Positions 1 through 6,653 are shown, counted from the first letter of the stretch. The stretch: 8,284 nt of DNA from Planctomycetota bacterium (GCA_024278285.1 JAJRTM010000951.1:1-8284); one strand, 5' to 3'. Program-made: numbers and translations. Notes: generated from the letters alone by a model not told the origin.

Positions 1-224
1 AGGTTTTGCAAATCAGTCGGTGAACCTAACGAATTATCAACTCCGGTAGCACCTGCCAAAAGAAAACGATCCTCAAGCACTTCTGCAGAACCTCCTGCTG
101 TTGAGGAAGACTGGCACATTCTTCTTCGACTCACATGACGACGCTGTCTTCCAGTAAAACTGTGTCCAGCAATTTGATTGAACAAAGAAGAGAGAACCTG
201 AGAGAGTGATGGACAATTTAACAT
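1..224 (-). CDS. N-terminus of a large planctomycete exported/surface protein (partial)
   Basis: The frame opens at an ATG (222-224) and stays open for 74 codons to the left edge, so only the N-terminus is visible. It starts MLNCPSLSQVL, carries a very basic stretch around residues 26-35 (RQRRHVSRRR), a Ser/Gly-rich linker, then LEDRFLLAG at residues 50-58. An Arg-rich N-terminus followed by 'LEDR-x-LL' matches the short motif known from predicted extracellular planctomycete proteins (the Planc_extracel family, as I recall it); such proteins are often very large and repeat-rich. The gene is easy to miss because a longer open frame (73-339, same strand) overlaps it, but that frame yields no recognisable protein. 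An in-frame TGA lies just upstream (237-239), so ATG 224 is the only ATG start; TTG 230 is the alternative. No good Shine-Dalgarno is visible. The function beyond export cannot be told from this fragment. Confidence 0.75.
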   Translation of the reverse strand, partial: MLNCPSLSQVLSSLFNQIAGHSFTGRQRRHVSRRRMCQSSSTAGGSAEVLEDRFLLAGATGVDNSLGSPTDLQN

Positions 225-671
225 CTTCAAAAGCTTTCATTAAAAAACGGTGATCTGAGATTGCACAATTTGACAAGGCATAGCAGCTAATAAATAAATA
301 CTCGTAACTATTCAGTGAAATGTTCCTGAAGCCTGTCAACGGATCAGCCGTAGGTCGCTAGCCCTGCGGCTGAATAGTTACAAATACTTTTCATCTCCCC
401 GTATGGTATTTTCTGTTACTTATGGGGGATTATGATGTTTGGAGAAGCAATTCCCATTACAACAAACATTTTGAAAAGCCCTGCTATGTAGAGAGTAACG
501 TAGCAATAAATAGCGTTCTACAAGATTTTCAAAAATAAATCACAAAAAACCGAGTATTTATATAAACGGCAAACAAGCACGTGGCAATACGTACCCCTCG
601 TCGTCAAATTCAAAGAGGCAATTTTTGAAAACGTATAGCCTATCCACACGAAAAAGAGGCGAAAGCAAGCC
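225..671. other. Intergenic region without a supported gene
   Basis: This stretch lies upstream of the left-edge surface-protein gene and downstream of the decayed transposase-like gene. It is AT-rich and has stops in all frames. Apart from the nested inverted repeat at 304-381, I see no gene, tRNA or clear promoter. A TTGTCA on the minus strand (271-276) resembles a -35 box but has no acceptable -10 at 16-18 nt. Confidence 0.6.
304..381. repeat. Nested inverted repeat, MITE-like
   Basis: A 12-bp inverted repeat (gtaactattcag at 304-315, ctgaatagttac at 370-381) encloses an inner hairpin at 345-372. The inner stem is 10 bp (cagccgtagg with cctgcggctg, one T-G wobble) and its loop tcgctagc holds the palindrome gctagc. 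The 7-mer aaatact occurs just outside both ends (296-302 and 382-388), with one extra base on the left. Terminal inverted repeats plus a flanking direct repeat suggest a small non-autonomous element about 78 bp long; mobility is inference. It sits 80-160 bp upstream of the surface-protein start, so it could also act as a regulatory or terminator structure. Confidence 0.55.
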
Positions 672-1477
672 CTACTTTCCTATTTCTTTCTGGGTCACCG
701 TGACCACTGAACTTGCCATCGCGAGGATCTGCCGGGTGAAGCCGATTTGGCTCTGTTGGCCTTCCAGGCGTTTCCCTTTTCCGATGAGCGACTCAAGCAC
801 TTCGCTGCTGCCTGGCAATCGTTCGCCTGCAGGAACTTTCTCGCACTGCGATGCGACGAAGGCGATCACTTCTTCTTGCAATTGCCGTGCTTGCTTGCTG
901 TGAACCGCCGGAAGTTTGTCTGGCAGAAGCGTTGCCGAGTCGGCGTGATAACCTTCGGTTCGGATTTCGTGGCAGAGTGCCTGGCTCATGCCTGATAGTT
1001 ATTGCCATTGTGGCAATTCTTATTTATACTCGTCGATCCATCCCAGTTTCTGCTCCAATAACGGGGCGGGCAGTTCCTCCTTGCTGCATTTCATAAACGA
1101 GATGAATACAGGATTCGCAATTCCGCAGACTGGTCGCCGACTGAAGGACGAAAAGAATCGCCATCTGGATAATTTCAAGCGTGTCACTCGATCCACACGG
1201 AACCAACTTTTGAACCGGGGGGATCATTAAAACTCCCTCGCCTGCCCGGTCAATCGCCTCTTTTTTTTTGATTGCCCTGCACACAACGCAGTCGGCGTTC
1301 CGCTCCCAGCGCGCGATCCCGCCATTTCTCACGGCTATTTGTCACCGCACGAACCTGATTTCCAGCGAGCTTGAAAGCCTTTTTGACTGCGTGATGTTTA
1401 GTTTTCCACTTCTCTCGTCCTGCGGTCAACAGAGCGATGATTTTGTGCTTGGGAGACTTGAAATCCTTAAACGCCAT
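672..1477 (-). pseudogene. Decayed transposase-like gene (frameshifted, internally deleted, two nonsense codons)
   Basis: Three consecutive frames read as parts of one protein. The N-terminal part starts at ATG 1477 (MAFKDFKSPKHK, then a basic, probably coiled-coil stretch with NQVRAVTNSREKWRDRA), preceded by AGGG as Shine-Dalgarno. At an A9 run (1261-1269 as T) the reading moves to a second frame containing LEIIQMAILFVLQ and SLRNCESCIHLVYEM (about 1180-1085). A third frame then gives KEELPAPLLEQKLGWIDEYK, TAA (1020-1022), ELPQWQ, TAA (999-1001), LSGMSQALCHEIRTEGYH and a C-terminus with GERLPGSSEVLESLIGKGK, ending at TAG 672-674. Each internal TAA sits where CAA (Gln) would restore the protein. 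From memory, this N- and C-terminal pattern belongs to a transposase-like family common in planctomycetes with a catalytic core of several hundred residues; that core is missing at the frame junction near 1085. No terminal inverted repeats were found. Confidence 0.7.
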
Positions 1478-1505
1478 GGTCACCCTAACCGTTACCTGGG
1501 GGGAC

Positions 1506-1546
1506 AACTAAACTACTACCGGCTGAAGGCCGGTAGTAGTTTAGTT
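1506..1546. repeat. Perfect 18-bp-stem hairpin at the 3' end of the thioredoxin-like gene
   Basis: The left arm aactaaactactaccggc (1506-1523) and right arm gccggtagtagtttagtt (1529-1546) are perfectly complementary around a 5-nt loop. The thioredoxin-like gene's stop codon (1541-1543, minus strand) lies inside the stem. Downstream on the gene's own strand comes a C-rich stretch rather than a T-run, so it is not a canonical intrinsic terminator, although it could still protect the mRNA 3' end. It lies 29 bp from the start of the decayed transposase-like gene, so a REP- or MITE-type repeat linked to that element is the main alternative. Confidence 0.85.
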
Positions 1547-2641
1547 CAATAACTGTTGTGCCTGCTTGGCGGATTCACTTTCCGGGGCTGCGTCAATTGC
1601 TTTTTGCAGGTACTTGTTTGCTTGAGACGATTTAACTTTAAGCAGTTGCTTGGCCAGACGCAGATACGTCTGTGATTTTTTGAGATTGATCTCCTGGGAA
1701 GTTTTTTCCGGAGTTGATGTCAGGCCAGTATTCGAATTACTTTTCTTACCTAGTCGCGACTGGACAATCTTTGCCAGCGCCGTATCAGGATGTTGTTTAA
1801 GAATATCCTGATAGATCTTGTTTTCGTCCCGGCGTTTTCTTTTTTTATGCAGGCGGTCAGCCTGAAGCAGTAACTCTGTTTGTGCGATTATTTTTTTGTC
1901 GAGTTTGACAGCATCGTGAACGGTTTGAACCTGCGCAGTGAGCGGTCGGGAGCCAGCACAGTTTTCTTTCAGCTTCATTAGTTCGTAGGCAGCGTGGAAG
2001 TCGTCAGGATTTTCTTTTAATTTTTGTTCGAGGCTGGTTAGTTGCTCGGTTATTTGCTCTTTTATTTTATTCTGAACGGCTGTCATTGTGATCGCCGGTT
2101 GAGCAAAACTTTTTCCCAGATCGTAAGGGGAAGAAATTTTAATCGCTTCGGCTAAATCTTTTTTCTTCAAAGCACGTTGAAGTTTTGCTAAATCTTTATT
2201 CAGAATCTGAGATTGTGCAGGAGTAAGAATAAGACCAGCTTTTTCAAGGTTGCGTTTGAGAAAACCGTGCATGTCAGTCGGCTTTCCTGCTCCTGAATGA
2301 AGCTGCTTGCCATCTGCCCGAAAGACGAAAACAGCCGGCACGCCATTCTTTTCAAATTTGAAAGCACGTTTGGCAGCCGCCCAAACTGGCGTATCTGCAT
2401 CTATTTTCAATATCGCATACTGCCTTTTCAGGGGTTGTAGCTCTGGCGTGGTTGCCAGCTCTTTAGACATTTCCCTGCAGTAGACACACCAATCTGCCCC
2501 GGCGATTACTAACGCCGGTTTGCCGAGCTGTGTCATTTGCTGCTTCAGCTCATTGAGGCTGCGAACATCATCCGCAAAAGCTGTTGTTTGTGCAAAAGTA
2601 ACAGAGATGACAATTAAAATCACACGAATGAAAAACGGCAT
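1541..2641 (-). CDS. Exported thioredoxin-fold protein with helical C-terminal extension
   Basis: A 366-residue protein with a signal peptide (about residues 1-23; cleavage likely after AFA, before DD). The thioredoxin domain spans about 26-140: active site W51-C-V-Y-C55 in the CxxC arrangement, and the cis-proline side in GVPAVFVF (Pro102). Such domains carry out thiol-disulfide exchange outside the cytoplasm; the partner is unknown. The rest (about 141-366) is Lys/Gln/Leu-rich, predicted helical, and ends in TPR-like helices (TYLRLAKQLL, ANKYLQKAIDAAPES), perhaps for protein binding. It has a single cysteine (Cys228), so no second CxxC. The start is supported by GAGG (2650-2653) 8 nt upstream. 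It is transcribed away from the beta-helix gene, and its stop lies within a strong hairpin. The fold assignment is firm; the redox role is family-based and the physiological role is unknown. Confidence 0.9.
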   Translation of the reverse strand: MPFFIRVILIVISVTFAQTTAFADDVRSLNELKQQMTQLGKPALVIAGADWCVYCREMSKELATTPELQPLKRQYAILKIDADTPVWAAAKRAFKFEKNGVPAVFVFRADGKQLHSGAGKPTDMHGFLKRNLEKAGLILTPAQSQILNKDLAKLQRALKKKDLAEAIKISSPYDLGKSFAQPAITMTAVQNKIKEQITEQLTSLEQKLKENPDDFHAAYELMKLKENCAGSRPLTAQVQTVHDAVKLDKKIIAQTELLLQADRLHKKRKRRDENKIYQDILKQHPDTALAKIVQSRLGKKSNSNTGLTSTPEKTSQEINLKKSQTYLRLAKQLLKVKSSQANKYLQKAIDAAPESESAKQAQQLLN

Positions 2642-2677
2642 GATCTTAACCTCTTTATATCGAAAAATGATGAACGA

Positions 2678-2845
2678 ATGAAATCGCTTTGGCGAGAACT
2701 TTCGCAGTACCTGAACAGATTGATCTTACACAAACAAATTGAGTTAAGCAATAAACCTGGCGATACAAGAATCGAGTTCGGTGATATCTTGAACGAGCCG
2801 TGTAATCGGTTGATTGCCTTGATGTGGTACACTATTCTTTATTAG
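2678..2845 (+). CDS. Doubtful 55-codon ORF before the beta-helix gene
   Basis: An open frame from ATG 2678 to TAG 2843-2845 reads MKSLWRELSQYLNRL and ends in NRLIALMWYTILY. Its composition is more protein-like than the opposite-strand frame over the same bases. It ends 28 nt before the beta-helix start, which would allow cotranscription. Against it, there is no Shine-Dalgarno, the candidate promoter of the beta-helix gene lies within it, and I recognise no family. It may simply be a chance open frame in the divergent intergenic region. Confidence 0.25.
   Translation: MKSLWRELSQYLNRLILHKQIELSNKPGDTRIEFGDILNEPCNRLIALMWYTILY
2810..2838 (+). promoter_or_regulatory. Candidate sigma-70-type promoter for the beta-helix gene
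   Basis: TTGATT (2810-2815) and TATTCT (2833-2838) are separated by 17 nt, each matching 4 of 6 consensus positions. Transcription would start near 2845, giving a leader of about 30 nt. Just ahead of the ATG at 2874, an A/G-rich gaaagaaag serves as a weak Shine-Dalgarno. The prediction is by eye only. Confidence 0.35.
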
Positions 2846-2873
2846 TCCAACCTTTTCGAAAGAAAGAATAACG

Positions 2874-4910
2874 ATGCCCCACCCCAATAAGATCTCTTTG
2901 CTACTGTTTCTGAGTTCCCTGCTGTTTTTTATTGCTGGGCAACCTGCCTGGGGAGCTCCTCAAACGTATTATGTTTCTCCCAAAGGAAATGATAACTGGT
3001 CGGGGCAATTGCCGTTGCCGGCTAAAGGGGATGGACCGTTTGCTACCATTGGCAGAGTGCGAATCGCGATCCAGCAACTCAAGCAAAGTAATCGTGTACC
3101 ACGAGATGGGATTGTTGTTGAATTCATGGGCGGGGAATATTACCTGGCGAAAAAAGTATTGATCAACAGCGATTTCAGCGGAAAGCCCGACGCCCCGGTC
3201 ATTTTTCGTGCTTCTCCAAAACAGAAGGTTACTTTCACCGGAGCGGTCCCGGTGAAAAATGCCAAGCCGGTCACCGATAAAGTTATGCTTGATCTGCTTC
3301 CGAAAAAAGCTCGCCAGCATGTACTCGTTGCTAATCTGCACGAATTGGGGATCGAGAAAATTAGCGACTGGAAAAGTGATCCTCCCTTTCTGTTCTATAA
3401 TGATCGGGTGATGTCGGTGACTCGTTGGCCTGCGAAAGATTTTGTGAAGATTGTAGATGTCATCAAAAATAAACCGGTTGATGTTCGCGGCACCAAGGGG
3501 GATAAGATTGGTCGATTTGTTTACGGGGAAGATCAACAGAGCCGATGGATAAACGAGCCGGACGCCTGGCTGCATGGCTATTGGTTCTGGGATTGGTCAG
3601 ATGGAAGACAGCCGATTGCTTCAATCGATCCGAAGCAAAAAATTATCGAACTGAAACCACCTCACCACGGTTATGGGTATCGCAAGGGGCAATGGTATTA
3701 TGCGTTCAACCTGCTTTCAGAACTGGATCAACCGGGTGAATGGGTACTCGATCATCAAAAAGGGAACCTTTATTTCTGGCCACCCGGTTCGCTGAAATCG
3801 GGGCAGGTAACTCTTTCAACAACTGGTGGTTTGTTTGATGTGCAGGGAGCCTCTGATTTACAATTTCAGAATTTGAATTTTGAACGAACACGAGGAACTG
3901 CCATTCGTATCAATAATTCGAAGCGGATCAAAGTTGACCAGTGCAACTTCCGGCAAATAGGACAGACTTGCGTTTCGGTCTCCGGAGGGGAATCGAATTC
4001 GGTTGAGAACTGCCATTTGTCGGAATTGTTTAACAGCGGGATTACACTCTCCGGCGGCGACCGCAAAACATTAACGCCTGCCAATCATCAGGCAATCAAT
4101 AATGAAATTCACGACTACGGTCGCTGGAAACGGATGTATTGCAATGCGATTGCGGTTTATGGTGTGGGACAAAAAGTGGCGAACAATCTAATCTACGATT
4201 CGCCACACATCGGGATTATGTTTGGCGGTAACTATCACTTGATGGAATTGAATGAAATCCATCATGTCTGTCAGGAATCAAACGATGCCGGTGCGATTTA
4301 TTCCGGTCGTGATTGGACGATGCGCGGGACTATTATTCGGCATAACTATTTGCATCATCTGCACGGACATGAAAACCGGGGGTGCAGCGGGATTTATTTG
4401 GATGACATGTATAGCGGAACCTTGGTGTCTGGCAATGTGATGTATGATATTTACCGGGCATTTTTGATTGGTGGCGGGCGGGATGTGATTGTGGAGAACA
4501 ACCTTATTATCGATTGTAAAATTGGTGTCCATGTCGATGCCCGCGCATTGGGCTGGGCGAAAAGTTCGGTTGATGGTGTCATGAAAACGCGGCTGGATGC
4601 GATGCCGATTCAATCGGAACTCTGGAATTCCCGTTACCCGAAACTGCCCGGCTTATGGAAAGATGAACCGGGAGCCCCCAAAGGAACTGTTGTAAAATAC
4701 AATGTAGGGGTTAACTGCAAACCCGATGCGATCCGCGGTGCAGCCAAACCGTATGTGATCAACGAAAAAAATATTCAAATCACCGGTCCGCAAGCAGGAT
4801 TTATCAATGGAAAACGTGGTGATTTCCGGTTGAAAAAGAATTCCGTCATCTACAAAACTCTCCCCGAATTCAAACCTATTCCGTTTGAAAAAATAGGCCT
4901 GAAGAAGTGA
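2874..4910 (+). CDS. Secreted right-handed parallel beta-helix protein, probably carbohydrate-active (GH141-like)
   Basis: A 678-residue protein with a clear signal peptide (residues 1-27, cleavage likely after PAWG). The mature N-terminus has YYVSPKGNDNWSG (32-44) and GPFATIGRVRIAI (54-66), then a GGEYYL segment and 'FSGKPDAPVIFRASP' (101-115). This opening is typical of secreted beta-helix enzymes annotated as DUF1565/beta-helix or near glycoside hydrolase family GH141. A long beta-helix runs from about 320 to 560 with repeated N-x-I/C turns. Conserved-looking acidic patches are NDAGAIYSGRDW (470-481), GIYLDDM (506-512) and HVDARALGW (553-561), the best candidates for an active site. The C-terminal DFRLKKNS...PFEKIGL (650-676) is a usual ending of this family. 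It likely acts on a polysaccharide outside the cytoplasm or in the periplasm; the substrate cannot be read from sequence. It stands alone between divergent and convergent neighbours, with no sulfatase or transporter nearby in this window. Beta-helix fold is firm; GH141 membership is inference. Confidence 0.88.
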   Translation: MPHPNKISLLLFLSSLLFFIAGQPAWGAPQTYYVSPKGNDNWSGQLPLPAKGDGPFATIGRVRIAIQQLKQSNRVPRDGIVVEFMGGEYYLAKKVLINSDFSGKPDAPVIFRASPKQKVTFTGAVPVKNAKPVTDKVMLDLLPKKARQHVLVANLHELGIEKISDWKSDPPFLFYNDRVMSVTRWPAKDFVKIVDVIKNKPVDVRGTKGDKIGRFVYGEDQQSRWINEPDAWLHGYWFWDWSDGRQPIASIDPKQKIIELKPPHHGYGYRKGQWYYAFNLLSELDQPGEWVLDHQKGNLYFWPPGSLKSGQVTLSTTGGLFDVQGASDLQFQNLNFERTRGTAIRINNSKRIKVDQCNFRQIGQTCVSVSGGESNSVENCHLSELFNSGITLSGGDRKTLTPANHQAINNEIHDYGRWKRMYCNAIAVYGVGQKVANNLIYDSPHIGIMFGGNYHLMELNEIHHVCQESNDAGAIYSGRDWTMRGTIIRHNYLHHLHGHENRGCSGIYLDDMYSGTLVSGNVMYDIYRAFLIGGGRDVIVENNLIIDCKIGVHVDARALGWAKSSVDGVMKTRLDAMPIQSELWNSRYPKLPGLWKDEPGAPKGTVVKYNVGVNCKPDAIRGAAKPYVINEKNIQITGPQAGFINGKRGDFRLKKNSVIYKTLPEFKPIPFEKIGLKK

Positions 4911-4919
4911 CTTCGTAAC

Positions 4920-4970
4920 ATAGGCGTGATCCGCTACCCGCGGACCACGAGGGGAAGTGGATCTCCCTAT
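4920..4970. repeat. Imperfect palindrome in the convergent spacer
   Basis: The spacer between the convergent beta-helix and propeller genes holds ataggcgtgatcc (4920-4932) facing ggatctccctat (4959-4970): ATAGG and GATCC pair, with a 3-against-2-nt mismatch between them. Inside are two smaller alternatives, tccgc-taccc-gcgga (4930-4944) and ccac...gtgg (4945-4960). No T-run follows on either strand, so a factor-independent terminator is not clear. It may be a dispersed REP-like repeat or a weak bidirectional terminator. Confidence 0.4.
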
Positions 4971-5047
4971 TCCTGAAAAAGCCAACTCCGTTGAGTTAAT
5001 AAATGCGACAGTAATTGTTTTGCCGATGCTTGCTCTGTCAAAAAAAA

Positions 5048-6391
5048 TTAGTTTTCGATGCGATACAAGTGCGTTGTTGTTCTTAGAAAAAGTGTGTCAC
5101 CAATGATTGCGGGGGAGGCCTTGAAGCCGGCATCGAGATGGTTTTCTGTGACGATGTTTAATTCTTTGCCCGGTTTGATGACGGTTGTTTTTCCCTCTTC
5201 GTTAAAGAAGTAAATGTGGCCGGATGCATAGATTGGAGAGGCGGAGTATTTTCCTTCGAACCGTTCCTGCCAAATTTGTTCGCCGGTCATCGCATCCAGA
5301 CAAATGCCGATCCCTTTGTCGTTGACGAAATAGATTTCCTTATCGAGAAGCAGTAGCGATGGCTTTTGTGGAATTTGTCTGTCGGAGTGCCAGACTACGT
5401 TTGTTTCACTCAAATCTCCCGCTCCCTCGTATTTCACAGCAACGAGCCGGGATTTCATAAACCCGGTGCAGATATAAACCATTCCATTTCCAATAACCGG
5501 TTTGCAGACGGTTGAAAAACCGAGTTTGCCGTAAGATGTTTTGCAAAGTTCTTTGCCGGTTTCAGGATCGTAACCGTAAACCCAATCCGCAGCCGGGGAA
5601 ATCAGCAGGGGCTTGCCGTTTACCTGCGTTATAACGGGGGTGCAATAAGCTTTTTTAAACGGCGGCAAATCTTTTGTCTTGCCCGAACGAATAGTTTTCC
5701 AGGCGATTTTTCCATCAGACTTATTGAATGCGGCGATAAACTGATGATCAATCCCATCGTAATGGACAATAACTAAATCGTTCCACATCACGGGAGAGGC
5801 ACCGGGGCCATTTTGATGATCGACTTTCAGTTCCTGATTCTTCCACAAAACTTTTCCAGTTGTTGTATCAACACAACAGATACCATATTCGCCGAAGTGA
5901 CAATAAACCCGTCCCTTCTCAATCACAGGGGTCGGCGAGGCATAACTGTTTGTAATATGCTTCGGGCTGGCTGCGTCGTAGTGCAACAAATCGACTTCAA
6001 AAATCTGTTTGCCGGATTGGATATCAAATGCAAGGGCTTTCAGTGTTAATGCCCCTGAAATCTGGAGACCGTTCGAAGCAAACTCGATTTTTTCCAGACG
6101 AGCTTCCTGTTCTTCTTCCGACAATTTCTCAACAATCGCTGTCGTCAACCAGAGTTGATTTCCATAAATCACCGGCGATGAATGACCTTCCCCCAACACG
6201 GGGACTTTCCAGGTGACATTTTCACTTTCAGACCAAGTGACAGGAATTTTTGCATCCGGGGCATGACCATTCCCCAACGGTCCACGAAATTGAGGCCAAC
6301 TCTCCTCTGCCTGTAATGGTGAGTACGCAGAAACAGCTACCGTCAAACAGTGAGCGAGGAGATAAAAAAACGTCAAACGCAAACTCATCAT
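5048..6391 (-). CDS. Exported PQQ-like beta-propeller protein (BamB-like repeat family)
   Basis: A 447-residue protein with a signal peptide (about 1-28, cleavage likely after LQA, before EE). A cysteine at residue 15 (LAHC) does not fit a lipobox because of the His. The mature protein opens with WPQFRGPLGNG (32-42), the usual start of planctomycete PQQ-repeat proteins. About eight propeller blades follow, marked by repeated 'SPVI..G..V/IY' strands and 'D..TGK..W' turns (for example DTTTGKVLWK, KSDGKIAWK, DPETGKELCK, DAMTGEQIWQ). Such propellers are scaffolds or binding proteins; I see no added dehydrogenase domain or CxxCH heme site, so PQQ binding is not implied. The start is set by AAGGA (6397-6401) 5 nt before the first of two adjacent ATGs; the second ATG is equally possible. 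An eight-T tract follows directly after the stop on the coding strand, without a hairpin before it. Confidence 0.9.
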   Translation of the reverse strand: MMSLRLTFFYLLAHCLTVAVSAYSPLQAEESWPQFRGPLGNGHAPDAKIPVTWSESENVTWKVPVLGEGHSSPVIYGNQLWLTTAIVEKLSEEEQEARLEKIEFASNGLQISGALTLKALAFDIQSGKQIFEVDLLHYDAASPKHITNSYASPTPVIEKGRVYCHFGEYGICCVDTTTGKVLWKNQELKVDHQNGPGASPVMWNDLVIVHYDGIDHQFIAAFNKSDGKIAWKTIRSGKTKDLPPFKKAYCTPVITQVNGKPLLISPAADWVYGYDPETGKELCKTSYGKLGFSTVCKPVIGNGMVYICTGFMKSRLVAVKYEGAGDLSETNVVWHSDRQIPQKPSLLLLDKEIYFVNDKGIGICLDAMTGEQIWQERFEGKYSASPIYASGHIYFFNEEGKTTVIKPGKELNIVTENHLDAGFKASPAIIGDTLFLRTTTHLYRIEN

Positions 6392-6582
6392 TTAATTCCT
6401 TGAGTTAAGCCGAGAAAAATCTGCACCGATCGTATTGTTCCCAGACAAAAAAAACAATGACTGAGAAGAATTCGGCATCTATCAGCATGACCACCGTTAT
6501 GCCGACGAACAGCAGAGTTGCCTGAACGGTAAGCATATTGCATGAGATTTGCCCGATGTGACGGCAGGAGTGTTCGTAGCAT
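6388..6582 (-). CDS. Candidate small ORF with strong ribosome binding site, overlapping the propeller gene start
   Basis: A 64-codon frame starting at ATG 6582 has AAGGA 5 nt upstream, one of the best Shine-Dalgarno sites in the window. Its TGA (6388-6390) overlaps the propeller gene's ATG as ATGA, an arrangement typical of translational coupling. The product (MLRTLLPSHRANLMQYAY, then Arg/His/Ser-rich) is not recognisable and looks less protein-like than the overlapping frame at 6405-6536. Either it is a real leader or small protein, or the ribosome site serves a gene that has since shifted frame. At most one of the two overlapping frames is likely to be a full gene. Confidence 0.35.
   Translation of the reverse strand: MLRTLLPSHRANLMQYAYRSGNSAVRRHNGGHADRCRILLSHCFFCLGTIRSVQIFLGLTQGIK
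6405..6536 (-). CDS. Candidate 43-residue single-pass membrane peptide
   Basis: In a different frame from the 6388-6582 ORF, ATG 6536 opens MLTVQATLLFVGITVVML, continues IDAEFFSVIVFFVWEQYDR and ends at TAA 6405-6407. The stretch of about residues 5-32 is strongly hydrophobic with one short acidic break (IDAE), fitting one long or two short membrane segments, and the C-terminus carries charges. It would end 13 nt before the propeller start. It lacks a Shine-Dalgarno of its own. The strong site at 6582 plus this better-looking C-terminus could mean a frameshifted gene whose start lies at 6582; this cannot be decided from one sequence. Confidence 0.35.
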   Translation of the reverse strand: MLTVQATLLFVGITVVMLIDAEFFSVIVFFVWEQYDRCRFFSA

Positions 6583-6647
6583 GTGTTTCCTTTTAAGTAT
6601 TTTTAAATCAAAGAATGGAAAAGACTACAAAAAATGAGTTGATTGCT

Positions 6648-6653
6648 TATAAT
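6648..6653 (+). promoter_or_regulatory. Candidate -10 box (TATAAT) for the activator-maf operon
   Basis: A perfect TATAAT lies 54 nt before the activator start, followed by a GC-rich discriminator (acgcgc). The -35 region is poor (actaca with an 18-nt spacer matches 3 of 6). Transcription would begin near 6660, giving a leader of about 48 nt. No GG/GC -24/-12 element was seen, so the activator appears to be expressed from a housekeeping-type promoter rather than by its own sigma factor. Confidence 0.45.

Noticed and set aside
73..339. 88-codon open frame on the minus strand
   Set aside because: It overlaps the LEDRFLLAG frame in another register; its product is Ser/Cys-rich with no recognisable pattern, while the shorter frame has the planctomycete N-terminal signature.
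432..491. 19-codon plus-strand frame after a GGGGG run, starting MMFGEAIP
   Set aside because: Too short, with no family or context support; the G-run is not a convincing Shine-Dalgarno.
1001..1017. Small perfect hairpin attgcca-ttg-tggcaat
   Set aside because: It falls within the fossil coding sequence (the PQWQ codons), and a 7-bp match there is easily accidental.
625..1230. Several plus-strand open frames of 80-92 codons
   Set aside because: They are antisense to the decayed transposase-like gene, whose minus-strand segments are clearly the protein-like reading.
2620..2832. 70-codon minus-strand frame upstream of the thioredoxin-like gene
   Set aside because: It overlaps the thioredoxin signal-peptide codons out of frame and has an unconvincing composition and no ribosome site.
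2901..3575. 224-codon minus-strand open frame
   Set aside because: It lies entirely antisense to the well-supported beta-helix gene; the product is Arg/Ser/Ile-rich with no motif.
5040..5047. Eight-base A/T run next to the propeller gene's stop, considered as a terminator
   Set aside because: On the transcribed strand the T-run comes right after the stop with no stem before it; on the other strand it is an A-run.
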